Assembly: GCA_964036155.1 (NCBI GenBank)
Contig: OZ038422.1
Location: 84,157,201-84,221,200 of the forward strand
Reading direction: 5' to 3'
Origin: Diploscapter coronatus
Lineage: Eukaryota; Nematoda; Chromadorea; Rhabditida; Rhabditidae
DNA length: 64,000 bases
Shown here one piece after another: positions 25,627-41,616 of the stretch; within the stretch, counting starts at the first letter, position 1, and the number at the start of each line of letters is the position of its first letter. A program made the translations under genes and the position numbers. Below the pieces are notes generated by a model, which worked only from the letters and a program-made list of their open reading frames with translations, did not search any database and was not told the origin of the DNA.

Positions 25627-26642
25627 ATGAGCATATTCACTTCATGCTGCCCCTTCCTGTCAGGCTGTCTGGATTGCCTACAAGGCCCGAGTTTTGCGGG
25701 TGGAGTCTCCTACTCAACTCTGCAGCAGCCAATCACCCCGCTTATCCGCCTTGATGTTTCGCATATGGGTAAGATGTTTAGTTATTTCTGGCTATATTGA
25801 TTAGTCTTGATTAGATATAACTTCATGAGATGTTAGAAAAATTCGGAAGAGCATATGTTTAGGCAAAGACGTAGTGATTCTAAAAGAAGGCGAGCGAATT
25901 TGTGGTACTGGTGGAGCATTTTCTACCGTTCCTATCGTGCAGAATAAGGCATACTTTCAAGTGGATATTCAACAGACGGGTATGTTATTTGATCATACAC
26001 AATCCATGAAAATGATAAATACGGAGTGAAATAGCGATAATAAAGACTAATAAGTTAGTGCATTTTCAAATTTGTCGTTAACTTTGATAGCTTACCTAAA
26101 ACAACTGATCCGAATTTTAGGCGTCTGGGGAATAGGGCTCGGTAATCGTCAGGCTCAAATAGACTCTGCACCCATCGAAAAGTATTTCTGGGGTCTGCGC
26201 GAATCTGGCCAAGTCTTCGCCGACGGACAGTGCATTGGACAACTCAATAAGGCCGTGGACGAGGGAGATTCGATAGGAATTTCATACGATCATATCGAGA
26301 TGAAGATTTACGTGAATGGAGAGGAAGCAGAACCTAAAATTACGGGAGTTAAGGGGCCGGTAAGAATTTGTTCATTTATCTTCAAAATAAAGGACTACTC
26401 GTTAAAATTAATGAAGAAAGTGAAAGGTTAAAGTATTTGATACCAAAAAGATCTAGGAAATTAAATATCACTCGCCTAAACTTCTGAAATTCGGTAACCT
26501 CATTTTCATATTCATTCTAATTCAGGTCTATCCCCTCCTCTACGTCGACGATTCCGCGATTTTGGACATCAAATTCAAGAATTTCAGTTACACGCCGCCT
26601 TCTGGGTTCGACGAGATTCTGGTGGAGCAGACTTTGTTGTGA
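25627..26642 (+). CDS. SPRY domain-containing protein 7-like (204 aa)
   Basis: Four exons (25627-25768, 25863-25979, 26121-26359, 26526-26642) total 615 nt. After a Cys-rich start (CCPFLSGCLDC) comes LDVSHMGKDVVILKEG, then RICGTGGAFSTVPIVQNK, QTGVWGIGLGN, GDSIGISYDHIEMKIYVNG and VYPLLYVDDSAILDIKF, ending TPPSGFDEIL. This order and the strong VYPxxYVDDSAILD and ISYDHxE blocks match SPRYD7 (CLLD6). Length is close to the family's. Biochemical role is not established; SPRY folds bind protein partners. A TTTTAG acceptor lies 28 nt before the ATG. Confidence 0.88.
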
Positions 26643-27550
26643 TGAATTATTTGTTAATTTTGATTAGTAAGAATTACGGTAACACATAAATCTCACTTTT
26701 ACCATTTCTTCAAAAATTTGATCCATTTTCGTTGGTATTATGCACCTCACCTAAAAACTAGGTCAAATTTTCAAGAGTACTATTTTTTCCGGCTTTCATC
26801 CTTGTATTGTCAATATGACTCTTCTCCAAATTGGGTGAACTCTTCAAAATTCTATTCTTCTACAAAATGTCATGCCAAGCATCAAACTAAAAGCTAAAGC
26901 TAAGAATTTATTCCCAAAGTGATTGTCGACTTCATATCTTCTATTATTTATTATTTTCATTTTTAATAAATAATCTTGAAAGATAGATATGCTTACATCG
27001 CAAAATTTCATAGATTTCCTATCGTTTAGACAATTACTATCTGACGAGATGGCGAGACCTCTAGTTCGAGATAGAGAAGGGAAGGAAGGTATATTGAAGT
27101 AGAGCGGAAAAGGGTAGGTGTCTTGCCATCTTGTTAAGTAGCAGTTGTCTATCATTTTAGTCATTCTTTCGAAAATAATTAAAATATCGAAAGTGTGTTT
27201 ACATGGCGAAATGATTGAGGAACCCGTGAAGCGAGGAGTCTGTGGCCCGTTCCTCTTCTTGTTTTATCATCTGCTCCAAAGCAGAGCATCGTCGTTTCTT
27301 TTTGTTTTTGTTGTTGCTACCTGGGGTGCTGAAATTCAAGCTTTCTTTAATTTTAGCAAAATTTATAAAAATCTAATTTAGATCTTCAAATTTTACATGT
27401 TGAAAATGTAGCATGCAAACTTTCAGCCTTCATAATGAAGTGGAGGAAAACCCCTATGCACTTTTTCGGTATATCTTTTAGGGGATTAGGAAAAATCTAA
27501 TCTTTTTCTGAATTTCAAAATCAATAAAATCTGAAATAAGATTTTAAAAA
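26643..27550. other. Convergent intergenic region
   Basis: Spacer between SPRYD7-like (+) and the Rpr2-like gene (-). It contains the 125-bp foldback at 27027-27151; nothing else supported. Confidence 0.5.
27027..27151. repeat. Foldback element with ~34-bp arms
   Basis: The left end TAGACAATTACTATCTGACG pairs with the right end ending TAGCAGTTGTCTA. The inner parts GAGATGGCGAGACCT and AGGTGTCTTGCCATCTTG also pair. The loop is about 55 nt and purine-rich. Confidence 0.75.
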
Positions 27551-28964
27551 TTAACGAATTTCCCACTTAATTTGTGGAGACAACCCGATGCTTCGCTTGG
27601 CTTCTTTCGCAACTCCCGTCAATTTTGCATTCAAGTGCAGTGCCTTCTGTTTCTTGTCTGATTTTATCTGCCCTCCCGTCGACAAGCACTTTTGTGCTTT
27701 CCTCTGCATGTCCTGCATCGATGTATTCGGCGTTTCGAGAGTTTCTTCTTCTTTCGAATTCATATCTTCTGAAAATCGGAATGTTAAACTTTTCAATAAA
27801 AACCCCAATTTTTGGAAGAAAAGACAATTCTTTTAATTATAAATTATAATAAAAATAGGAAATTCTGAAAGAATACAATGTTAAAATTTATTGAAAAGGG
27901 CCAAATTCTAGAAAATGTCCTAATTAGAAACAAAAACATTATTTGATTTCATGAAATTTCTTATGAAAAGATAACTTTTGAATTTCTACCTTCATTAACA
28001 CAAATCTCTTGCAACCTAGCAGCAACTCTCTCCTTCAAACAGCCATTGCACTTCGCCATCAATTGTCTTTTTTGGGTTATTCTGAAATTCTAAAATTTCT
28101 CACTTCATTTTTAGATTTTTTTTCAGAGGTGCCTCTACAAAACTTCTTTAAAAGTCATTTTAATTCAAAATTCAACTCACTCCTGCCTCCTAACTCTGAG
28201 CGTGATTCCGTCTTCTCGCTGCAGGTTCATGCCACAATTTGCGCATCGGTTTTTCGATTCTTTGGAGTCTTCAAACTGAAAATTGATTTTTACAAAATAA
28301 AAGGGTCGTCTTTTCATTCAAAAACTTTTTATTTTATTTTAGAAAATCGCTATTAGGGTTGCAAACTTGAGATCCGATCGGGCATTGAAACCCAACATAA
28401 ATAAGGGAGAGGCAGGAAACGACGAAATAGCATAGGGAACATTGGGTGCAAAAGAAGTGCAAAGGAGGGAGAGAAAGATCCGATTGGGTCCAAATTTGCA
28501 ATTCTGGCCGCTATTTTAAGACTAAAAATTAGCATACATCTCCAGAATTGCTGACGACGGCTCTGTGCGTGAATTGTGCAGCGAGACAAAGGGGCAGTCT
28601 GGCAGAGAGCAGGTGGTTGCTGATTGCATGCAGATGCGAAGAAGTCGATTTGGAAACTATTCTGAAAAATCGAAAATCATCTATCAGACCTATTGTATTT
28701 TCATAGGTTCACTATATTAACCATCGCTTGTAAAATCCACCAACTGATTTTTCTTCTCTTCCCTACACACCCTAACCCTAAAACTTGTAATTTTAAGTTG
28801 TTGCTATAAATGATAAATTGGCGAATTATGCAGGAAGTCTATCATCAATCATAACGACAAAACTCTGGTGAAATTTACCGATTCTGCCTCTCAAATTCAG
28901 ATTCTTCTTTCGATTCGCCGCTTGTAGAAGCTTCAATATCGGTGTTAAATTCGGGCCGGATCAT
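27551..28964 (-). CDS. Rpr2/Rpp21/SNM1-like zinc-ribbon protein (204 aa)
   Basis: Five exons (28879-28964, 28538-28661, 28181-28275, 27990-28081, 27551-27768) join in one frame, 615 nt in all. The centre has SSHLHAISNHLLSARLPLC leading to a basic helix, then RCANCGMNL and MAKCNGCLKERV. This helical N-part followed by a CxxC...CxxC ribbon, with TLRVRRQE between the pairs, is the layout of the RNase P/MRP Rpr2 (Rpp21/Snm1) domain. The Lys-rich, acidic N- and C-terminal extensions are not recognised. If the assignment is right, the protein helps RNase P or MRP bind tRNA or rRNA precursors. Assignment is by motif layout only. An acceptor lies about 20 nt before the ATG. Confidence 0.6.
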
Positions 28965-29799
28965 TTTTTCTCGAATTCGCCCTTCTAAAATGTTGAAAGA
29001 CAAGTCATTTTACACCTGTGCTTCAGTTTTTTTTTCAGATATGTCTTGAAATGTCAAATCAACAAGCTTTTCAAAAACCACAAAATCATTTTAACACTTT
29101 TTTTATTTTATTTCATTTCTTAGAAAAACAAACAGATTAGCTCCGAGGAGCTAGCGGAATTTATCCATCAAAAATTTGACAGAAGGGAAAAGAAGTGAAG
29201 CTGATCAAGAATTCCACTCAGGAGTGGTATTTTTGACCAGTCCAATAAATAAAGATAAAAAAGGACAGAATAACGGAACTACCAAAAATAGGGTGGAAAG
29301 AGAAAGAATTAGATGGGACATCGAGGAAATAGTGGGGTTTCCATAGGGCTTTTTTTAGGTGAAAGAAACAATATTTTGGGTGGATTGGGAGAGAAGAGAG
29401 AAAAATGGCTACGGTACGATTTTATTATCAGGATTTTCACAAGTCTCAAAATTCAGTCCAATATTGCCAATTCAATAGAACAAGCAATATCTTAAAAATC
29501 ATGCCTCCCGAATAATATTCTGACCGTCGCTACAATAGTCGAAAATTAGAATGGAGAACGTGTAGTGGTGGATGATTGGAAGAGTTGCGAGAAGAGGGAT
29601 GATGGGTGAAGGATGAAGGGTGGAAAATGGGGGCTAAAAGCGAGGGTTTGTTGGGGAAATGAATGTTGGGGTCGGAGTCAAAATGGAGTGGTGGTGATGT
29701 TTGGTGGTGGTGGGAGTGGTGGGAATGGAGGAACAGGACAGTAAGACGTTGTGGTCGTCGAATTGTTGATCGACTTCCCCCTCCCGCCCACGCACCGAT
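28965..29799. other. Intergenic / PABP 3' UTR region
   Basis: No gene supported. Bases 29540-29760 are G-rich on the plus strand (GGTGGTGG-type), i.e. C-rich on the strand of the upstream PABP gene, and probably belong to its 3' UTR. Confidence 0.45.
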
Positions 29800-35473
<5,674 letters not shown>

Positions 35474-37717
35474 ATGGGCAAACACGAGAAAGGCACGCCG
35501 AAGGAAATTGCGAATCGGACCAAGTCGAAGGGCCTCCAGAAACTGCGATGGTAAGGGATTTTAAGGGGAACATAAATAAATCAGCTGATTGTCAGGTACT
35601 GTCAAATGTGTCAGAAGCAGTGCAGGGACCAGAACGGCTTCAAATGCCATCTGACTTCGGAGTCGCATCAACGTCAAATTCTCTTGTTCGCTGAAAACGC
35701 CAATTCGTTCCTCAGACAGTTCAGCAACGAATTCGAGACCAGCTTCTTGCGGGTAAAATTTGATTCAATGTTCAAAAATTCGTGAAAAGTGGTAAAATTC
35801 ATCGGGAATTTTGAAAATCTTACCCAATAAAATTCCAAAATAAAGAATCTTTATTTTAATTTCAGACTCTCCGCCTGAGTTACGGCACGAAGCGCGTCCG
35901 CGCAAACGAGGTCTACCAGGAGATCGTGAAGAACAAAGGCCACACGCACATGAACTCGACCGTCTGGCACACACTCACTGGGTTCGTTCTCTATTTGGGC
36001 AGCTCGGGCAAATGCAAGATTGACAAGAATGAAAAGGGTAATTTTAAAATCATTTTTCTTAGCAAATAATACGATTTTTTACACTTGCATGCGAAAGAGA
36101 ATAATTAGAAGATTTAGATAACAGGAAGAAGTTTATATTATTTCCAAAAAATTGACAAAAATTTTAAGAATCATAATTTCCAGGCTGGTGGATTCAGTAC
36201 ATCGACAAAGAGGCTGAACTCAGAAAGGAGGAAGAGGTGAAGAAAATGAAAGCGGAGAAAGACGACGAAGAGAGGCATCTCGAAATGATGAATGTCATGG
36301 TGGAACGGTGAGACACTAAATTGAAAAAATCCTTATACATTAATGTTTTTTTCTTCTTTATCAAGCTTATCTTTTCAAAACTAATTTTTATTTTCAGAGG
36401 CAAGGAATTGGCTGGCGAAGACTTCGAAGCCCCCGCTCCCACTGAACTCATTCGAAATGACGACGAGAAAATTCAACTCAACTTGAACCTCAACGTCAAG
36501 CCTTCTTTGGAGGTAAAATTTATTGGTTTTTAAATTGAAAATAAACGGCTCTCTTCTACATTTCATAACAAATCTTTATAAAAATTGAAACTTTTTAATC
36601 AACAATACTTGTGATTTTCTATAGAAAACTTTATCTTTTTCTTAATGTGGAAGAAATTTTCAGGATCTGAACAAGCCCTGCAGCAGTCTGATTGGAAACG
36701 TGTTCAATTCGAAGGCCAAGTCCGGAGGCGTGAAGAAAGAAGAGCCTGACGATGAAGATGAAAGGGAGAGGGATGACAGGCCGAAGAAGAGGAAAAGGAG
36801 CAGGAGTCCCAGCAAGGAGAGGGAAAGAGAACGGGACAGGCATGAGCGAAAATCTCGAGGTAGAAATTTGATTTTTTTTTTATTCTTTAAAAATCTAAAG
36901 TTTTATTTATTTTCAAAGATCTAGTTTTTCCAATCTTCAAAAATGTATGGTATTTTTTGTTTTCAAAAATAGCGATTTTTCAGACTCCAAATACGAGCCC
37001 GAGTCCTCTCGCAAATCGGCTCTGGACGAGATTCGTGAAATGGAGGAGATTAAAAAGGAGAAGAAAAACAGGAAAGACCATTGGCTGCATGAGGGTATCA
37101 TTGTCAAGGTATTTTTTTTTTAATTATTTGTTTATTCCCTAAAAATATTCTTTTGACTTTTCTAAAGATATTCTTTATATTTTCAGATAGTCACCAAGAA
37201 ACTGGGCGACAAGTTCTACAAGGCGAAGGGAATGGTGAAGAAGCTGATCGATGAGTACACGGCTAGTGTCAAGTTGGATGATGGTAACAAATTCGAAAAA
37301 ATTAGAATAAAATGAAAAAAAAAATTCCAGGAACAATTGTGAAACTGGACCAGTCCCACGTTGAAACGGTCATCCCATCAGTCGGCAGGAAAATGCTTGT
37401 CGTTAATGGAGCTTATCGGGGATCGGTTGCTGTAAGTTTTTTTTCCAAATATTTAAGTTCTAAAACTTTGCCAAGATATATAGTTTTGAATTTTCTTCCA
37501 TACTTCATAGCTGGCGTCATTTTTAAAAACAACTTGCTAATATATGATGTTTTTTGTTATTTTTCATCGATTTATTGATTTTTGAAAGGAAGATCTATTT
37601 CAGGTACTCGAAAGTCTGGACGAGAAGAAATTCTGCGCGAATTTGACGATCGATGAGGGAGTTCTGAAGGGAAGGAAGATCTCGGTTCCTTATGAAGACG
37701 CTTCGAAATTGGCATAA
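35474..37717 (+). CDS. kin-17: KIN17 DNA/RNA-binding protein
   Basis: Starts MGKHEKGTPKEIANRTKSKG and continues with the zinc finger YCQMCQKQCRDQNGFKCHL...H (first two exons). The conserved KIN17 winged-helix region follows (NSFLRQFSNEFETSFL, RANEVYQEIVKNKGHTHMNS, TVWHTLTGFVLYLG, then WWIQYIDKE). A charged middle with KKRKRSRSPSKERE leads to the C-terminal tandem SH3/KOW region (HWLHEGIIVKIVTKKLG, KGMVKKLIDEYTASVKL, KMLVVNGAYRGSVAVL). Stop TAA is at 37715-37717, with AATAAA at 37743-37748. Conserved nuclear protein implicated in DNA replication/repair and pre-mRNA splicing. An acceptor lies 12 nt before the ATG. The stop is only 138 bp from the PIN4 start. Confidence 0.95.
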
Positions 37718-37855
37718 ACCCACCTCCTCAAAGCTTTTGTAGAATAAAGAATATTTATTTTTATTTGATGATTGTTTCTTGAAATTACGTTCAATCGACA
37801 TAGAGTATTTTTTTTTTTAGAAAATTTCGATTTTTGTTCAATTTCTATTTTGAAG
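37718..37855 (+). promoter_or_regulatory. Probable intercistronic region of a KIN17-PIN4 operon
   Basis: The 138-bp gap contains AATAAA at 37743-37748, a T-rich stretch, and an acceptor T(12)AG ending near 37820, about 70 nt after the poly(A) signal. This spacing matches nematode operons resolved by trans-splicing. Confidence 0.55.
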
Positions 37856-38519
37856 ATGCCACCCAAGAAAAACGCGAAACCGTCTGCGGGAGATTCCGAA
37901 GGGAAAAAAGAGAAGGCTGGAACAGGAACGTCGGTCAAAGTACGACACATCCTGTGCGAGAAGCAGAGCAAGGTTGGAAAGATGTTTGATAACTTTTACA
38001 TCCCGCCAAGTTTTTTTTCTCAATGAAATTTTTCACCTTTGAACAATACATGTGAGAAAAACTTATGATTTACATTTTTTAATTTCAAATTTGGAGAAAT
38101 TATTCAAGGAAAATATGCTTGATCTAATTTAGGTCCTAGAAGCGATCGAGAAGCTGAAATCGGGTATGAAGTTCAACGAGGTAGCTGCTCAATATTCCGA
38201 GGATAAGGCTAGGTCTGGGGGTGATTTGGGATGGATGACTCGCGGCTCGATGGTCGGGCCTTTTCAGGTACTTGTTCTATTTTATTTTATTTAATTTGGA
38301 CTTTAAAATTTTCCGTATCATTTTACGTTGCCATTTTTATTTTTTGTTTGAATTCTGAATAACGTTTGCATAGACATTTTTTATTTCGAGTTTAATCGAT
38401 TTTTCCAGGATGCAGCTTTTGACCTGCCAAAAAGCACGATCGACAAGCCGATTTACACCGACCCCCCGATTAAGACCAAATTCGGCTACCACGTTATTAT
38501 GGTCGAGGGCAAGAAATAG
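37856..38519 (+). CDS. pinn-4: Parvulin-type peptidyl-prolyl isomerase PIN4 (120 aa)
   Basis: Three exons (37856-37972, 38133-38267, 38409-38519), 363 nt. A basic N-terminal tail ([20 protein letters not shown]) is followed by the rotamase domain: [55 protein letters not shown], and [14 protein letters not shown] at the end. Length and order are those of PIN4/Par14, a nuclear/nucleolar prolyl isomerase linked to ribosome biogenesis. AATAAA is at 38600-38605. Confidence 0.95.
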
Positions 38520-38839
38520 TCGACCACGCTCATTCCATCTTTCAATATCACTTCTTCTTTCTAGTTGTTTTTTTTTGCTGTTAAAAATTGTATTATGAAA
38601 ATAAAAATCTTCAATTTCTCATGAGGTTTGCAAAAATGATAAAATTATTTATTTTGATTAAGTTAAATTTTTTTGTCGAAACTTACAATAGAGGTAGCAT
38701 ATTCTTGTCTAAAAATCAATCTTGAAGTTTATGGAATCTCTAATTAAAGCCCGGGGCTTTTATTTTCATATTTCTTGAAAATGAGCTTCAATAGAAAGTC
38801 GAGTTTAAATTAGAGAAAGTATCGTATTCAAAAATATTA

Positions 38840-38991
38840 GGGCGAGTTCAGATTTTGCTCATTCTAGAGTGAACAGCGGGAAATAGCATTGTTCGTGGAG
38901 AGAGCGAACAGAACTGCTCTTTGCGCCCTCTTCACGAACAATGATATTTCTCGCTGTTCACTCTAGAATGAACAAATTCTGAGTGCGCCCC
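38840..38991. repeat. Foldback element with ~58-bp arms
   Basis: The left arm starts GGGCGAGTTCAGATTTTGCT and includes CATTCTAGAGTGAACAGCG. The right arm carries CGCTGTTCACTCTAGAATG and ends AGTGCGCCC. Pairing runs over almost 60 bp, the longest near-perfect stem in the window, with a loop of about 32 nt. It lies in the convergent PIN4/GPALPP1 spacer. Confidence 0.85.
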
Positions 38992-39016
38992 TTGAATAAA
39001 CAAGTTTGGGATTAAA

Positions 39017-41320
39017 TTAGAGGAATTTCTGCTGGCTGGAATGTCCGAATCTCGACCCCAACTGTCCGACCTTTTCCTTGATTTCTGACACCGAGGCATT
39101 TTTGAGACCACGCACTTCCATGTCCTTCTCTCTGTCGAAGGGACGTCTTTCACCGGGTTGGAGGCCCTGCAAAATTCGTCCTCAAAATTCTAATTTTTCC
39201 ACTTTCATTTCGAAAAATTTTGTTTCTGACGAAAATATCAAAATCATTTTCAAAAGTCCATAAAAAAGTGTTCCACTCTTGGAAAATTGAATTTATTTTA
39301 TACAGGATCTAAAAATGAGAAACTCTTACATTCGAACTTCCAGCCTCGTTTTTCTTCTTCTGATGTACATCGAGCATCGATTCCTTCCTGTTCTTCATCA
39401 GTTCGTCTGCTCTCTTTTGTTGTTCCTCGTCTCTCTTCCTCGTTGCTATTTCCGCAGTCGAAGGGCCTGGTTGATCGTCTCCATTCTAAAATTTGCTTTA
39501 TTGATTTTTTTGACAAATTTTTGCTTCTTGAAATGTTTAAATTAGCATACGTCATTTTCAACCATTTCTAGTTAGATATAGTGAAAATTATATCGAATTT
39601 GGTGATGGCCGAAGTTCGAATATAGAAAGAAGGCCATAGTTTGATAACTCTTTTCTCCTTCGAAAATGGTACGAAAAAGCATTTATTTCTTTTTCGAATT
39701 TTGGTCCAAATTATTCCTATTCAAAATCCTACATCAATTTTTCTCCTCTTCTGTTCGGGCGTATCAGCCCAGCTTGCATCAGCCTGTGCCGTGCCTTCCT
39801 TCCTGAACGTCCTCGGGCCGAGTCCGTAATTCGTCAATTTCTTCGGCAGTTGGGTCATCCACTCCTCTCGTTTCGAAGTCTTCTAAAATTAGAAATTTAA
39901 AAATCGATATTTACTTCTATTTTTACCTGTTCAGATTGACCCTGCTTCAGAGCGGCAAGACGCATCATGTACTCGTACTCTTCCTGATCGTCATTTTTGG
40001 CCTGTGGGAGTTGGGGACCAATCTGAAGAAATTATAATATAAGAAATCATAGCTAAAAATATTTTTAAACATTAGAAGAGAAAAATTCGAACCTGCTCAT
40101 CGCTTTCTTCTTCTTCTTCCTCCTCCTCCTCCTCTCCAGGCATTTCGAGATTTTCCCTCTGATTCTGGTTATTTGCTGGAGGAGGAGGCATCGGGCCGAA
40201 TAGATTTTCTTCTTCTTCTTCTTCATCCTCTTCCTGAAAGAAAATAAAATTTTCAACAAAAATATGCATTTTCTCACCTCCTCTGCACTGTTCAGAAGGA
40301 AATCGGGAATCGAAGGACCGATAACGGGTCTACTCGAGGAAGATGTTTCTAAAAGTACAATTTGTATTTTTTAAGAAAAAAAAATTAAATATGCCTGGCT
40401 CTGCATTAGAATTCAACCCGAGTTCATCATCAGGAAGAGAGGGACCGACAGTTTCAGGAAGATGAGATGAAGATGCACTTGCATTCGAGCTGGATGTTGG
40501 CAGATCGGAATTCATTCTGAAATATTGGATCTCAAAAATTGGTCATCATTTTACTCACATCTGATTTTAATTAGCTTTTTCCAAAGAATAAAATATGAAA
40601 AATAGAAGAAAAAAATGAGCAAAATATGTACAAGAAAAACAGAATATACCTGATATTTGATGGAATGGCCGGACCAATTGTGGGCAGAGAGGGTCCGATC
40701 GAGTGGTGGTGAGAAGAGAAGCTCGGATCTTCCGGATCGTCTGAGGGGTCGTCCGGAGCCGAGTCCTTGCTGTTATCCTGATCGTGCTGATTGCTCCCGA
40801 TATTCATCACTGAGGGAATTGAGGGACCTGAAATATCATTTTTCCGAAAAAAAAATAAAATAACCTTTTAGAAATTCATCCATCATCTATTTCAACATTT
40901 CTTGCAGTTCGAATCGAAAGAATTTTGATAAAAAATATTTGGTAAATTCTTAAAATAAAGACTGGCTGAAAAGGGTGATTTAAAAGTATCGAAATTAAGA
41001 AAACTAGATGTATTTTTCAAAGAAAAAAATCAGCTCAAAAGTTACCGATGAAAGCATGCGGATCCTCGACTTCCACCCTCGGCAGTTCGTTGTTCGAATT
41101 CATCGAAGTCGACGGTTCGTCCACTGAGTTTTCCGGCGAAGGGTCTGAAAACGTTCGATTTTTCTCCACTCTCACAATTTTAACCCAACAATCACGAGAC
41201 AAAAATATCACGGCAAAAATTGGAACCTCGATGAAAGGGCAGAAAGTTCGGCTCTGCAACCTGGTCTAAGTCTTCGCCCCATGAAGGTAGCTGCAGTAAA
41301 TCGGCCTCTCTCTTAGACAT
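39017..41320 (-). CDS. GPALPP1-like protein (DUF3752)
   Basis: Starts at ATG 41320 (MSKREADLLQLPSWGEDL). GPALPP-type motifs recur across exons: IGPSLPTIGPAIP, VGPSLPDDELG, VIGPSIPDF, FGPMPPPP and IGPQLPQ. An acidic poly-Glu region lies near 40100-40270. The conserved DUF3752 part follows (REEWMTQLPKKLTNYGLGPR, DASWADTP, then RPFDREKDMEVRGLKN and a final GSRFGHSSQQKFL). Stop TAA is at 39017-39019. The family is conserved in eukaryotes and poorly characterised. The intron 40349-40394 uses a GC donor (CCAG|GCATAT) if the frame is to be kept. The sequence directly upstream of the ATG has only a weak TTTAAG acceptor. Confidence 0.85.
39604..39722. repeat. Weak foldback in GPALPP1 intron with core similarity
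   Basis: TGGCCGAAGTTCGAATATAG pairs imperfectly with TTTTTCGAATTTTGGTCCA. The middle ACTCTTTTCTCCTTCGAAAA is close to CTCTTTTCTCCTTCGAAATG in the 43114-43238 foldback. Confidence 0.5.
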
Positions 41321-41616
41321 CCCAAATTCCAAAGGCTTAAATTTTGAGAAATGATTAAAAATGAGAAAATATGATAAGGTATCAAGGAAAATTGGTGTTT
41401 ATCACAGGGCATGCAGTGGGAATGCAGCGTGATTCGTAGGACGGAGAGATAAAGAAGCGAGGAGAGACGGAAAGATGCAGGCAGTCGAGGAGCGAGATTC
41501 CAACGTCTTTTGCATCCCTCTACGATTTTTACCGACTTCATTTTTTATCGATTTTTTTCCTCCTTTCCGAGACGTATTAAATTATTGTTATAGACGGTTG
41601 TCAGGTGAATCAGGTC

